Assembly (NCBI RefSeq): GCF_900009265.2
Contig: NZ_LR735008.1
Location: 65,001 to 109,872 of the forward strand
From: Planktothrix paucivesiculata PCC 9631
GTDB lineage: Bacteria; Cyanobacteriota; Cyanobacteriia; Cyanobacteriales; Microcoleaceae
Direction of reading: 5' to 3'
Length of the DNA stretch: 44,872 bases
The notes under the pieces were generated by a model that did no database searches, was not told where the DNA came from, and saw nothing but the letters and a program-made list of their open reading frames with translations. Below, piece after piece: positions 1 to 11,000 of this stretch. Numbering within the stretch: position 1 is the first letter of the stretch; each line of letters begins with the position of its first letter. The position numbers and the translations under genes were made by a program.

Positions 1-311
1 CTCTCTAAGTCCAGTGTCGCTGTCCCACTACCCCAATCGGTAAACCGACTGGTTTAGGCTGTTTCCCTTTCGCTCACCACTACTCGGGAAATCGCTTTTG
101 CTTTCTTTTCCTCGGGCTACTAAGATGTTTCAGTTCGCCCGGTTCGCTCATGCCCACCTATTTGATTCAGTGGGCTGTTTTTGGGTTGCCCCATTCGGAC
201 ACCTCCGGCTCGTCGCTCGCTTCCAGCTCCCCGGAGTTTATCGTCGGTCGCCACGTCCTTCTTCGCCTCTGTGTGCCAAGGTTTCCACCGTCAGCCCTTT
301 CTATCTTGACC
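1..311 (-). rRNA. 23S ribosomal RNA, 5' part (runs off the window edge)
   Basis: Read on the minus strand, this has the conserved 5' domain of bacterial 23S rRNA: a start near GGTCAAGATAG, the motif GACGGTGGAAACCTTGGCAC, then GAACTGAAACATCTTAGTAG and the run of A and G that follows it. The 5' end near 311 is set by comparison with known cyanobacterial 23S genes and may be off by a few bases. The gene continues beyond base 1, so only about the first 310 nt are here. It lies downstream of 16S in the same orientation, giving the usual 16S-spacer-23S order. Confidence 0.95.
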
Positions 312-432
312 ACTTTCTCTTTTTTCGAGAATTTCTGTTCTTGTTTGGTTAGTTCTCTCCACCTAGGGTTAGTTTCCTTTCCTTCGGCTGGGAGTTCTAA
401 CTACGAACTACTGCCAGTTTTTGTTTCTCTGC

Positions 433-467
433 AATTTTCAAGGTTCTGTCTGGACTTGCTAGTCCAG
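433..467 (-). promoter_or_regulatory. rrn spacer boxB hairpin and boxA antitermination site
   Basis: On the minus strand the palindrome CTGGACTAGCAAGTCCAG (bases 467-450, a perfect 7-bp stem with a 4-nt loop) is followed after a few bases by GAACCTTGAAAAT (446-434). These match the boxB and boxA elements that occur in this order in cyanobacterial 16S-23S spacers. BoxA-type sites recruit the Nus antitermination complex and also help pre-rRNA processing. The assignment rests on sequence and order. Confidence 0.8.
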
Positions 468-577
468 CATTCTGGCTTCTTTTTTATTTACAGAAGCTAG
501 GTGCTGAATTGTCCTAGGTTTTGAACCGGACTTCGGAGTTTGAAAGCTGTTGTTGTGTTTTTCATTCTTCTCGTAAC

Positions 578-640
578 GACCTGGGATGACTTTTGAGGGT
601 GCTGTATTTTTGGATTGGGCACTCGACTCAAAAGTAGGTC
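578..640 (-). other. D1-D1' helix of the rRNA spacer
   Basis: On the minus strand GACCTACTTTTGAG (640-627) pairs with CTCAAAAGTC (597-588) and the closing AGGTC (582-578), leaving a side bulge (CATCCC). This is the basal GACCT/AGGTC stem that begins cyanobacterial spacers just after the 16S 3' end. The loop sequence is used as a strain marker in cyanobacterial taxonomy. Confidence 0.75.
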
Positions 641-647
641 TCCCTAA

Positions 648-2134
<1,487 letters not shown>

Positions 2135-2158
2135 TTTGAAGAATCTGTTGTTTTGGCT

Positions 2159-2259
2159 CTAAAACTTGTTTCTCAAAGTTTTAGAATTTCTTGCTTTCTC
2201 AGAAAGTTTGTGTTAAACTCCCTGATTAAGAATCAATTCTTTAATAACGAGATAAAGAA
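2159..2259 (-). other. rrn leader hairpins
   Basis: Two hairpins lie in the leader just upstream of 16S. Bases 2159-2184 form CTAAAACTT / AAGTTTTAG, a perfect 9-bp stem with an 8-nt loop. Bases 2237-2259 form TTCTTTA / TAAAGAA with a 9-nt loop. They are between the rrn promoter and the mature 16S 5' end, so they probably belong to the processed pre-rRNA leader. The role in RNase III processing or antitermination is inferred. Confidence 0.5.
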
Positions 2260-2331
2260 TGTTTTAACTTGGCTTTCAAACTCTTTAGTTGTCCAGGTTC
2301 GGTGTGTCTTTTGTTTTTCGACACTTTTATA

Positions 2332-2360
2332 AATCTATCAGTCTTTCCCAAGGTTGTCAA
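2332..2360 (-). promoter_or_regulatory. rrn operon promoter
   Basis: The minus strand reads TTGACA (2360-2355), a 17-bp spacer, then TAGATT (2337-2332). The -35 box is a perfect sigma-70 match at optimal spacing, and the -10 matches 4 of 6. A start site near 2325 would give a leader of about 190 nt before 16S. This is the best promoter-like match upstream of 16S. Confidence 0.7.
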
Positions 2361-2787
2361 CCCTTTTGGGAAAAAAAGTTTTCGCCTCTTCAAATTCACC
2401 TTTTCATCCCCTTTCCAGTTTCTCTGCCTGGATATTAGTCCAAGACAAATTCCTGATTGAGCATTTTTACTGGTGTTTGATGGCTTACGGAATTTTTATA
2501 GGTGTTAGTGTAGGTACGGGAAGCAAGGATCAATTTAGCGTCAATTGCTGAGGGAAACGTCGTTTAAGGCGAAGGCTTAGACCCAGAGGTCGTCATTGTT
2601 GAACTGATAACAGTCGGATAATTTGCTCTGAGTATCGATTGTGGTGTTCTTAGAGCCTAACCTGTGTTAACCTCGCTGATCGATGTGAACCAACTATATA
2701 TAGGATAGAGGCTCTGAAAATGATTGGGCGCGGTTGGTTAGTGGTCTAAAATCCGATATATCCTAAATTTCTCTAAAGGCTCCTATT
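2361..2787. other. Intergenic region upstream of rrn, no gene seen
   Basis: This 427-bp stretch separates the divergent rrn promoter from the gene at 2788. Short frames exist on both strands but have no ribosome binding site or recognisable product. The only structure noted is an inverted repeat AGAGCCT (2652-2658) / AGGCTCT (2709-2715) around a 50-nt AT-rich loop. It probably holds upstream rrn activator sequence and the promoter of the plus-strand gene, but no site could be fixed. Confidence 0.5.
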
Positions 2788-3381
2788 ATGATTAACGATG
2801 CTGACAACTCAGAAATTCAAGCGGAATGGGATTTGCTCGATTGTCTATTCCCCAAGGATCTGTTGTACCCGTGGAATCCTTATACAGTTGAGGCTGAAGC
2901 CTATTTTTTAGAGCAAGATGCTAAGGATGCTTTTGGGATGGTGTTTACGGAGGAGGAACTGGCGGATAGATCTGAACGGTTTATGGGTCAAATCAATCAG
3001 GTTTGGTCATCCACCCGTTTGCAAACATCTTTATTACAACGCTTTTCACCACAAATTCCTGATGAGTTGTTAAATCGTTTGGTAAGAGTGGCTACCCGTA
3101 TGACGGAACAAGTGTCTTTACAAAGTTTGTCCCTGGCTGATCAATTAGTCCACTGTGTTCAAGAACTATTACCCCAATGGTCAGAAGAAGATTTGCAGGT
3201 TTTGGCCCGTCCTTTTGCGTATGCGATGCGAGGGGCAGAAATGGACGCCGGAAAATCGAATCCAGCTATCATGGAAGCGACCAGTTGGTCTGAGTTATCC
3301 GAAATTGAACAGGCTAGAACTTGTTTCGGGGTTGCTCGTTATGCCTTATTAGAGGTTTTGTCTGATCAGGAAATATCTTGA
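2788..3381 (+). CDS. Conserved hypothetical protein, acidic, 197 aa
   Basis: The product is not recognised. It is a soluble, acidic, Trp- and Glu-rich protein without a signal peptide or membrane segment. It starts MINDADNSEIQAEWDLLD and has a helical, Leu-rich middle (about residues 75-135). Codon use and base composition match the neighbouring housekeeping genes, and the ATG follows AAAGGCTCCTATT, a weak ribosome binding site. It lies between the rrn promoter and tRNA-His and appears to be a single-gene unit. It is probably a lineage-specific cyanobacterial protein. Confidence 0.75.
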   Translation: MINDADNSEIQAEWDLLDCLFPKDLLYPWNPYTVEAEAYFLEQDAKDAFGMVFTEEELADRSERFMGQINQVWSSTRLQTSLLQRFSPQIPDELLNRLVRVATRMTEQVSLQSLSLADQLVHCVQELLPQWSEEDLQVLARPFAYAMRGAEMDAGKSNPAIMEATSWSELSEIEQARTCFGVARYALLEVLSDQEIS

Positions 3382-3476
3382 TTAGGCTTTGGGATAGCTG
3401 GGGATCGGCAAATTTTAATTTTTTTGCTCAACCCCCTAGTCATTTTTCTGATCCTGTGCTACATTAAAAAATGTAC

Positions 3477-3550
3477 GGCGAGCGTAGCCAAGTGGTTAAG
3501 GCAGAGGATTGTGATTCCTCCACTCGTGGGTTCAAGTCCCATCGTTCGCC
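3477..3550 (+). tRNA. tRNA-His (GTG anticodon)
   Basis: The sequence folds as a full cloverleaf. The acceptor stem GCGAGCG (3478-3484) pairs with CGTTCGC (3543-3549) with one G-T pair. The anticodon GTG is at 3511-3513 in the loop TTGTGAT, and the T arm is GTGGG/TTCAAGT/CCCAT. The extra G at 3477 faces C at 3550, which is the encoded G-1:C73 pair that defines tRNA-His for histidyl-tRNA synthetase. CCA is not encoded, as is common in cyanobacteria. Confidence 0.97.
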
Positions 3551-3736
3551 CTGATATAAGAGTATTCAAAGCCGTTAGGGAAAAGCATGAGCCGTTAAAC
3601 CTCGTAGCTCTTGCTTCTAGTGCCTGTTGCTGTGTTCCCAGCTATATAATTAAAATAACTAAATCGTCTATCAAGGGTTGTGGGGAAGAACATTCCTATA
3701 ATTGTAGCTTTGGTCGGTTGGTCAAAAAGAGGAAAA

Positions 3737-4615
3737 ATGATACACAATGAAGAATTAACCCCTCAATTAACTGCCGATGGTTCGTTTACTTTTTTCTCCT
3801 CGGAATTTGGAGAATTATTTCATAGTCATTTCGGCGCGAAACAGGAAGCAGAATGCAAATTTGTCGAACCTTTACAATTAAGAAAAAAAGCCGCAACCTC
3901 TCCCCTATTTTTACTAGATATTTGTTATGGTTTAGGTTATAACACAGCAGCAGCGTTAACCGCTATTTGGGAAGTGAACCCCCATTGTAAAATTGAATGG
4001 ATTGGTTTAGAATTTGATCAACGTATTCCCCAAGTAACCTTAGAATATAATCTCCTGAGTGCCTATCCTAATTATATTCAAGAAATATTAAAAGAACTTG
4101 CCGAAAATCATCGTCTGAAAACAGAGTTATTCAACGCTAATTTAATAATTGATGATGCTAGAAATACTATTTCAACCGTTTATAATTCGGGATTTAAAGC
4201 CGATGGAATTTTTCTTGACCCCTTTTCTCCAGCCCATTGTCCCCAACTGTGGACAGTAGAATTTTTAACCCGAGTGGCCCAATGTCTCAAACCCCAGGGA
4301 CATCTGGCCACCTATTCCTGTTCGGCAACGGCCAGAAGTGCCTTAATTCAAGCGGGACTACATATTGCTTCTACCCCTCCCGTGGGCCGGCGCACACCCG
4401 GAACCCTAGCCAGTTTCGACCCCAGCAGTTTACCCCCCCTATCTCCCAAAGAACTAGAACATCTACAAACCCGGGCCGCCGTCCCCTATCGAGATCCCAA
4501 TTTATCCGATACGGCGGAGATGATTATTCTGCGTCGTCAAGCTGAACAAGACACCTGCACCCTCGAGCCCACGTCCCATTGGAAGAAACGATGGCGCAGT
4601 GAGTCCATATTGTGA
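3737..4615 (+). CDS. MnmD/MnmC-type tRNA U34 methyltransferase-like protein
   Basis: This is a Rossmann-fold, SAM-dependent methyltransferase of the MnmC N-domain (DUF752) family. In other bacteria these enzymes finish the methylaminomethyl modification of the wobble uridine (U34) in certain tRNAs. Visible motifs are the SAM-binding loop LDICYGLGYNTA, an acidic EFD at the end of the next strand, the substrate motif FLDPFSPAHCPQLW, and a TYSCSATAR strand. There is no FAD oxidase domain, so it is the stand-alone (MnmD) form, as expected outside Proteobacteria. The start chosen is the ATG at 3737, preceded by AAAGAGGAAAA. A longer frame from 3680 adds 19 unconserved residues and lacks a binding site. 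The exact tRNA substrate is inferred from the family. Confidence 0.82.
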   Translation: MIHNEELTPQLTADGSFTFFSSEFGELFHSHFGAKQEAECKFVEPLQLRKKAATSPLFLLDICYGLGYNTAAALTAIWEVNPHCKIEWIGLEFDQRIPQVTLEYNLLSAYPNYIQEILKELAENHRLKTELFNANLIIDDARNTISTVYNSGFKADGIFLDPFSPAHCPQLWTVEFLTRVAQCLKPQGHLATYSCSATARSALIQAGLHIASTPPVGRRTPGTLASFDPSSLPPLSPKELEHLQTRAAVPYRDPNLSDTAEMIILRRQAEQDTCTLEPTSHWKKRWRSESIL

Positions 4616-4675
4616 AAAGATGGTTGAGGATGCGATTATCGTGTCTGTTACTTACAATTGACACCCAGACAGTAA

Positions 4676-6040
4676 ATGGTAGCGGTAGCAATTTTAGCGG
4701 CGGGACGCGGAACTCGCATGAAATCTGATCTTCCCAAGGTTCTGCATGAATTGGGGGGACGCACTTTAGTTGAAAGGGTTTTAGAGAGTTGTGTCCGGTT
4801 GCAACCCTCCCGTAGATTAGTGATTGTGGGCTATGGGGCTGATTTAGTTCGCGACAGTCTGCAACAAACCCAGGAACAGCCAACTTTAGAATTTGTTGAA
4901 CAAACCGAACAATTAGGGACAGGTCATGCCATTCAACAATTACTACCCCATTTAAAGGACTTTACTGGGGATGTACTGGTTTTAAATGGGGATGTTCCCT
5001 TATTACGTCCTGACACCTTAGAACAGTTAATTAAAATCCACCAAGAAAATGGAAACGGCGCGACTTTATTAGCAGCCCATTTCCCTAATCCTACGGGATA
5101 TGGTCGGGTATTTTGTGATAGTCAAAATTTAGTGAATCAAATTGTTGAACATCGAGATTGTACCGATGCTCAAAGGCAAAATCATCGAATTAATGCCGGG
5201 GTTTATTGTTTTAATTGGCCGCAGTTAGCGAAAATTTTACCCGACCTAAAAGCCGATAATGATCAACAGGAATATTATCTCACTGATACGGTGCATCATC
5301 TGGATAAAGTGATGGCAGTGGATGTAGATGATTATCGAGAAATTTTAGGGATTAATAGTCGTAAAGATCTGGCTAATTCCTATAAGGTTTTACAAGATTG
5401 GGTTAAAACTAATTGGATGGCGGCCGGAGTCACTATTATTGACCCCGATAGTGTCACGATTGATGATACGGTCAAGTTGGAACCCGATGTAATTATTGAA
5501 CCCCAAACCCACCTACGGGGAAACACAATCATTCAAACCGGAAGTCGAATTGGCCCCGGATGTCTGATTGAAAATAGTCAGATTGGAAAAAATGCCACGG
5601 TGCAGTTTTCCGTAGTTTCTGATAGTGTTGTTGCTGATAAAACCCGTATTGGGCCATACGCTCATTTAAGGGGTCATACAAAAGTTGGTGAACAATGTCG
5701 GGTTGGGAATTTTGTAGAATTGAAAAATACTCAAGTCGGAAATAGGACTAATATGGCTCATTTATCCTATTTGGGAGATGCACAATTAGGCAACAATGTC
5801 AATATTGGAGCAGGAACAATTACGGCTAATTATGATGGGGTTAAAAAGCATCGGACAACAATTGGAGATCGGACTAAAACCGGATCAAATAGTGTTTTAG
5901 TTGCGCCTCTAACCCTGGGAAATGATGTTACCGTGGCGGCGGGTTCTACTATTACGGATGATGTCCCCGATGATAGTTTAGTTATTGCCCGGGAACGTCA
6001 AGTAATTAAACCCGGTTGGCGCTTACAATCACCGGAATAA
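4676..6040 (+). CDS. glmU: Bifunctional GlmU: N-acetylglucosamine-1-phosphate uridyltransferase / glucosamine-1-phosphate acetyltransferase
   Basis: GlmU makes UDP-GlcNAc for peptidoglycan and lipopolysaccharide in two steps: acetylation of glucosamine-1-phosphate, then uridylylation. The N-terminal pyrophosphorylase domain has the nucleotide loop [19 protein letters not shown] at about residues 7-25. The C-terminal left-handed beta-helix shows hexapeptide repeats and the acetyltransferase signature [13 protein letters not shown] with the following KKHRTTIGD. At 454 aa it is full length. The start at 4676 lacks a clear Shine-Dalgarno, but the reading begins directly with the conserved strand. 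It lies 60 bp after the MnmD-like gene on the same strand and could be co-transcribed. Confidence 0.97.
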   Translation: MVAVAILAAGRGTRMKSDLPKVLHELGGRTLVERVLESCVRLQPSRRLVIVGYGADLVRDSLQQTQEQPTLEFVEQTEQLGTGHAIQQLLPHLKDFTGDVLVLNGDVPLLRPDTLEQLIKIHQENGNGATLLAAHFPNPTGYGRVFCDSQNLVNQIVEHRDCTDAQRQNHRINAGVYCFNWPQLAKILPDLKADNDQQEYYLTDTVHHLDKVMAVDVDDYREILGINSRKDLANSYKVLQDWVKTNWMAAGVTIIDPDSVTIDDTVKLEPDVIIEPQTHLRGNTIIQTGSRIGPGCLIENSQIGKNATVQFSVVSDSVVADKTRIGPYAHLRGHTKVGEQCRVGNFVELKNTQVGNRTNMAHLSYLGDAQLGNNVNIGAGTITANYDGVKKHRTTIGDRTKTGSNSVLVAPLTLGNDVTVAAGSTITDDVPDDSLVIARERQVIKPGWRLQSPE

Positions 6041-6125
6041 TATTAATTGACTTAAGAGTGAGAAATTACCAAAGAATAGGATAACATTTAGAAGCTGTGA
6101 TTTTGGATTAAATCATCCTGAAAAT

Positions 6126-7106
6126 ATGACTAAAACTTCTTCTGTATCTATGGTGATTTCTTCTCCTAATTTGATTGAAAAAAGATTTCCGGGGTTATAC
6201 TCTTTTTGGAAGTTTTCCCGTCCCCATACAATTATTGGTACAAGTTTAAGTGTGTTGGGGATGTATTTAATTGCTATTGGTGAGTTTAGACAATTTTCTG
6301 GGTTTAATTTCAGTTTACTAGCTTTATTTTGGAGTTGGTTAGCTTGTATTGGTGGAAATATTTATATTGTCGGATTAAATCAACTGGAAGATATTGAAAT
6401 TGATCGGATTAATAAACCTGATTTACCCTTAGCAGCGAGGGAATATTCCCCGTTTAAAGCTCAAATTATTGTCGGAATAGCCGGAATTTTAGCATTAACT
6501 ATTGCAGCGTTTCAAGGCTATTATTTATTAGGAATGGTAACAATTAGTCTCCTGTTAGGGACAGCTTACTCCTTACCACCTATTCGGCTAAAACGGTTTC
6601 CCTTTTGGGCAGCTTTTTGTATTTTTACTGTTAGAGGAATTATTGTTAATTTAGGATTATATTTACACCTGAGTTGGATTTTATCGGGAAAATCAATATC
6701 ATCAATTCCGATAATTACCCCTGCGGTTTGGGCGTTAACTTTATTTGTTTTAGTGTTTACCGTAGCGATCGCAATTTTTAAAGATATTCCTGATTTAGAA
6801 GGCGATCGCCAATTCCAGATTAACACCTTAACCATCAAATTAGGAACCGTAACCGTATTTAATTTATCTCGATCAATATTAACAGTTTGTTATTTCAGTA
6901 TGATTCTGGGAAGTTTTCTATTAAGATCTTCAGTCAATCCCGTATTTTTAGGATTCAGTCATTTAGTCTTATTAACCGTATTATGGTGGGGAAGTTTCCA
7001 GGTTGATTTAAGCAATAAACAATCCATCACCGGATTTTATCAATTTATTTGGAAACTGTTTTTCCTAGAATATTTAATCTTTCCTCTCTCCTGCCTCTTA
7101 ACTTAA
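6126..7106 (+). CDS. hpt: Homogentisate phytyltransferase (UbiA family)
   Basis: This membrane prenyltransferase condenses homogentisate with phytyl diphosphate, the committed step of tocopherol (vitamin E) synthesis. Both UbiA aspartate motifs are visible: GLNQLEDIEIDRINKPDLPL near residue 95 and FKDIPDLEGDR near residue 217, which coordinate magnesium and the diphosphate. About eight or nine hydrophobic helices cover the rest. The sequence around FWKFSRPHTIIGTSLSVL matches the cyanobacterial Slr1736-type enzyme better than the UbiA of quinone synthesis, though a plastoquinone-type prenyltransferase cannot be fully excluded. The tocopherol cyclase lies in the same window, 33 kb away. Confidence 0.88.
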   Translation: MTKTSSVSMVISSPNLIEKRFPGLYSFWKFSRPHTIIGTSLSVLGMYLIAIGEFRQFSGFNFSLLALFWSWLACIGGNIYIVGLNQLEDIEIDRINKPDLPLAAREYSPFKAQIIVGIAGILALTIAAFQGYYLLGMVTISLLLGTAYSLPPIRLKRFPFWAAFCIFTVRGIIVNLGLYLHLSWILSGKSISSIPIITPAVWALTLFVLVFTVAIAIFKDIPDLEGDRQFQINTLTIKLGTVTVFNLSRSILTVCYFSMILGSFLLRSSVNPVFLGFSHLVLLTVLWWGSFQVDLSNKQSITGFYQFIWKLFFLEYLIFPLSCLLT

Positions 7107-7125
7107 CCGTAGGGTGGGCGCATTC

Positions 7126-7749
7126 CTACCAAAAGTTAGTAATGTTATATCCTAATTCTTGGATCATTTTTCTTAATAAAGGTAAACTTAATCCTATGAC
7201 ATTGGTATGACATCCTTCTAACTTTTCAATAAATAAACCGCCCTTACCTTCAATTGCAAAACATCCGGCACAGTTTAAAGGTTCTCCCGTAGCAACATAA
7301 GCTTTAATTTCGCTATCAGAAACATCAGAAAAATAGACATTAGTAGTTTGAGAATAGACTAATATTTGATCGGTAGAAATATTAATTAAAGCATGACCCG
7401 TATAGAGTTGCCCAACTTGACCCCGCATGGTTTGCCAACGGGCGATCGCTTCCTCAATATTAGCAGGTTTGCCATAAATTTCACCCTCAACAGCCAAAAC
7501 CGAATCACACCCCAAAACCAATAGAATTTCCCCCTGATTTGTAGGTTGATTCATTAATCTTTTGCTGATCACTTCTGCTTTACATTGGGCAAGTTTTTTG
7601 ACTAATTCTACCGGGTTAGAATCTTCGATTTGAGATTCATCAAAATCACTTTTGAGAATAATCGGCTGAATCCCAATGGTTTCTAATAACCGTTTACGCG
7701 CCGGGGAAGCAGAAGCTAAAATAAATGTGATTCGATTAGGCTGATTCAT
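7126..7749 (-). CDS. maf: Maf family nucleotide pyrophosphatase
   Basis: Maf proteins hydrolyse non-canonical or excess nucleoside triphosphates to monophosphates in the cytoplasm, and some members act on dTTP and UTP. The N-terminal signature [17 protein letters not shown] (expected S-x-S-P-R-R-x-x-L-L) is present with PA in place of PR. The conserved DFDES, the KAEVIS helix, [17 protein letters not shown] and the [10 protein letters not shown] loop follow in order. At 207 aa it is a normal length. It starts 9 bp after the psbP stop on the same strand, so the two are probably co-transcribed. Confidence 0.93.
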   Translation of the reverse strand: MNQPNRITFILASASPARKRLLETIGIQPIILKSDFDESQIEDSNPVELVKKLAQCKAEVISKRLMNQPTNQGEILLVLGCDSVLAVEGEIYGKPANIEEAIARWQTMRGQVGQLYTGHALINISTDQILVYSQTTNVYFSDVSDSEIKAYVATGEPLNCAGCFAIEGKGGLFIEKLEGCHTNVIGLSLPLLRKMIQELGYNITNFW

Positions 7750-7758
7750 GAAACTAAA

Positions 7759-8304
7759 TTAATAAACTTTAAAAGATTGCACCACTTGTTTTAAGAGTGT
7801 TTGAGCTTTTTGCCAGCGTTTTTCAGTAGTAGAAACATTTAATGTAAATAGGTTTCCGCGACTAATAGTAACACTAGCAAAATCATGACGTTTTTGTTCG
7901 TTTGGAAGTTGTACCGCGTATTCTAACCAATAATAAAGGTTTGATCCTTTCTCAAAAGATTCTGCACTAATCAGTTCTGCGGTACGCCCTGAACCTTCTG
8001 GAGCGATCGCTTTTTTACTTAATGTATATCCTACCTCAGTGGGAGTGCCAATTTCTGCGAGGGTTTGACTCGGATTAGAAACCGGATTAATCACCACACT
8101 GACATTTTCACTTTGTTCAATCATATCGTGTAGTACCGTATCGGGGCCATTGGAGACACTCACCTGTGTCCATCCATTGGGATAGATAAATTCATAGCCA
8201 TCGGCGGTATCCACAAAGCTATTTAATCCCATGCCCACCGATATACAACCTGTTAAGCTAAGGCTACAACAGACTAAAGCCATTACTAAAATTCGTTTGA
8301 ACAT
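7759..8304 (-). CDS. psbP: Photosystem II PsbP-family lipoprotein (CyanoP)
   Basis: CyanoP is a lumen-side assembly factor of photosystem II. The N-terminus is a lipoprotein signal: MFKRILVMALVCCSLSLTGC, with the lipobox LTGC and Cys20 as the lipidated residue. The mature part begins near FVDTADGYEFIYPNGWTQV, the standard PsbP opening, and contains VSVVINPV and a C-terminal LLKQVVQSFKVY. The length of 181 aa is typical for the cyanobacterial form. It is followed closely by maf and is divergent from pyrG across 282 bp. Confidence 0.94.
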   Translation of the reverse strand: MFKRILVMALVCCSLSLTGCISVGMGLNSFVDTADGYEFIYPNGWTQVSVSNGPDTVLHDMIEQSENVSVVINPVSNPSQTLAEIGTPTEVGYTLSKKAIAPEGSGRTAELISAESFEKGSNLYYWLEYAVQLPNEQKRHDFASVTISRGNLFTLNVSTTEKRWQKAQTLLKQVVQSFKVY

Positions 8305-8477
8305 TTGATCTTTTTCCTCATAAAATCGTGAATGAGTGCATTTTGTTGTGATCAGGGTGATCCCAATTTTCCTATTTTCTCATTATTCGGGCTTTTGGTT
8401 GCAATTTTTATTAATTTGGAGTTAGAATTATCGGATAATTTATGATTAATTATGGGTTTATAGATCAAGAATTAAGA

Positions 8478-8497
8478 AGCCCTGAAGGGCTTACTAC
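8478..8497 (+). repeat. Single copy of the 20-bp palindromic unit (see 40421-40575)
   Basis: The sequence AGCCCTGAAGGGCTTACTAC is a 14-nt hairpin followed by a TTACTAC tail. The same unit, with a C-G pair swapped for T-A, occurs five times at 40424-40575. Here it stands alone in the psbP-pyrG intergenic region, about 90 bp before the pyrG start. It is not followed by a T-tract in either direction, so it does not look like a simple terminator. Confidence 0.7.
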
Positions 8498-8580
8498 TTT
8501 TGGTAATAAATATGAGTTTATCTCGAATTTTTGTCAGGTTTTATGGCACAATTGATAGAGCATTGGAGACGCTCAGGTAA

Positions 8581-10242
<1,662 letters not shown>

Positions 10243-10489
10243 ACCCGACCGGGTTGCATTCCAATTCCCTGTTTAATTCTTAGGCTGAATTATCCTAAAA
10301 TTGTTAATTCAGTCAGAAAGAAAGAGCAGGGCATAAATTTCTAATTTCAGGGGAGATTTTGATCCTATCTGCTCAATCATTATTATATAATGATACAGAA
10401 TGGGTAAGCGATCATTGTCCTCTGGTCTGTTGATCCGATTTACAAGCGAGTTGAGTCCCCGGAAGGATTCACAGGTCTGAGGAGGTTCT
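10243..10489 (+). other. Intergenic region with an AT-rich palindrome
   Basis: This 247-bp gap precedes the duplicated small protein gene. Bases 10376-10394 form ATCATTAT / ATAATGAT, a perfect 8-bp palindrome around TAT that contains TATAAT at 10386-10391. A -10 box inside a palindrome could be a repressor-controlled promoter, but no -35 is seen at standard spacing, so this is only a candidate. Confidence 0.3.
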
Positions 10490-10909
10490 GTGGCGTACTG
10501 GATCAAAATGAATTATGAGCGAGAAACCTATCTCGTTGATCTCGACAGCGTGAGTGCGTTTGCTTCTGGATTTAACCAACGGATTGCCTTTTGGTTGCCA
10601 GCTAATGGCAAACAAATGATCATTAATTGTCAAACTAATCCCAAAACCTATGAGGATATTTTGGGATATATTCAAAGAATTACGACCCATTGCCCAACAA
10701 ACTATTGGGTTAAAATTATTTATGAACGTCATGAATATATTATTGACTTGAATCGTCTGAATACCTTTGTCATTGATTCGAGTCAACGAATTACCTTCTG
10801 GCTTCCCGATGGGAAAGAACCCATTATTATCAACCCTCAAACCAATGCTGAAGCCTATTCTAAAATTTTAGATTTTATTCATAACAAAACCGGACATTCC
10901 TTGCCGTAA
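10490..10909 (+). CDS. Small protein of two tandem homologous domains, 139 aa
   Basis: The function is unknown. The protein is an internal duplication: residues about 3-67 (YWIKMNYERETYLVDLDS...) and 71-135 (YWVKIIYERHEYIIDLNR...) align throughout. They share the patterns YW-K--YER--Y--DL, QRI-FWLP and II--QTN--Y--IL--I. Each unit is about 65 aa and probably folds as a small alpha-beta domain. The start is GTG at 10490 with a strong GGAGG at 10481-10485. There is no signal peptide or membrane segment. A minus-strand frame overlaps it but lacks these features. Because the two halves differ at many positions, the duplication is old. Confidence 0.82.
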   Translation: MAYWIKMNYERETYLVDLDSVSAFASGFNQRIAFWLPANGKQMIINCQTNPKTYEDILGYIQRITTHCPTNYWVKIIYERHEYIIDLNRLNTFVIDSSQRITFWLPDGKEPIIINPQTNAEAYSKILDFIHNKTGHSLP

Positions 10910-10911
10910 GG

Positions 10912-10950
10912 GAATTACGAATTACGAATTACGAATTACGAATTACGAAT
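10912..10950. repeat. Heptamer array GAATTAC, 5.6 copies
   Basis: Perfect tandem copies of GAATTAC start two bases after the preceding stop codon. The same heptamer occurs at 16427-16459 and, inverted, at 22463-22480. Short tandem heptamers are a known feature of filamentous cyanobacterial genomes. The array joins directly to the composite repeat core at 10951. Confidence 0.9.
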
Positions 10951-10990
10951 GGGTAATAGAAAGAGTTTACCTCCCCTGCTCCCCTGCTCC
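10951..10990 (-). repeat. Composite intergenic repeat core, left copy
   Basis: The sequence starts GGGTAATAGAAAGAGTTTAC and continues into C-rich nonamer units (CTCCCCTGC). Its reverse complement matches bases 13055-13089 with one mismatch and one length difference over about 35 bases. The two copies are inverted and lie outside the WD40 and AI-2E transporter genes. Confidence 0.8.
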
Positions 10991-11000
10991 GGTCAACCCC

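Larger units (their letters stand above)
312..647 (-). other. 16S-23S internal transcribed spacer without tRNA genes
   Basis: The 336-nt spacer separates 16S and 23S on the minus strand. I looked for the T-arm, anticodon arm and acceptor pairing of tRNA-Ile and tRNA-Ala on both strands and saw neither. The spacer does contain the standard cyanobacterial D1-D1' helix next to 16S and a boxB-boxA antitermination block nearer 23S, annotated separately. It is therefore a complete short spacer, not a truncated one. Because only one rrn copy is visible, it is unknown whether other copies carry a tRNA. Confidence 0.85.

Noticed and set aside
312-647. tRNA-Ile or tRNA-Ala in the spacer
   Set aside because: No T-arm or acceptor pairing found on either strand.
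3424-3750. Frame reading through tRNA-His
   Set aside because: It spans the tRNA gene and has no homologue-like features.
8478-8497. Terminator for psbP-maf or an upstream gene
   Set aside because: It lies upstream of both divergent genes and no T-tract follows.
10469-10840. Minus-strand frame opposite the duplicated small protein
   Set aside because: The plus strand has a strong GGAGG, a GTG start and an internal protein duplication; the minus frame is its shadow.
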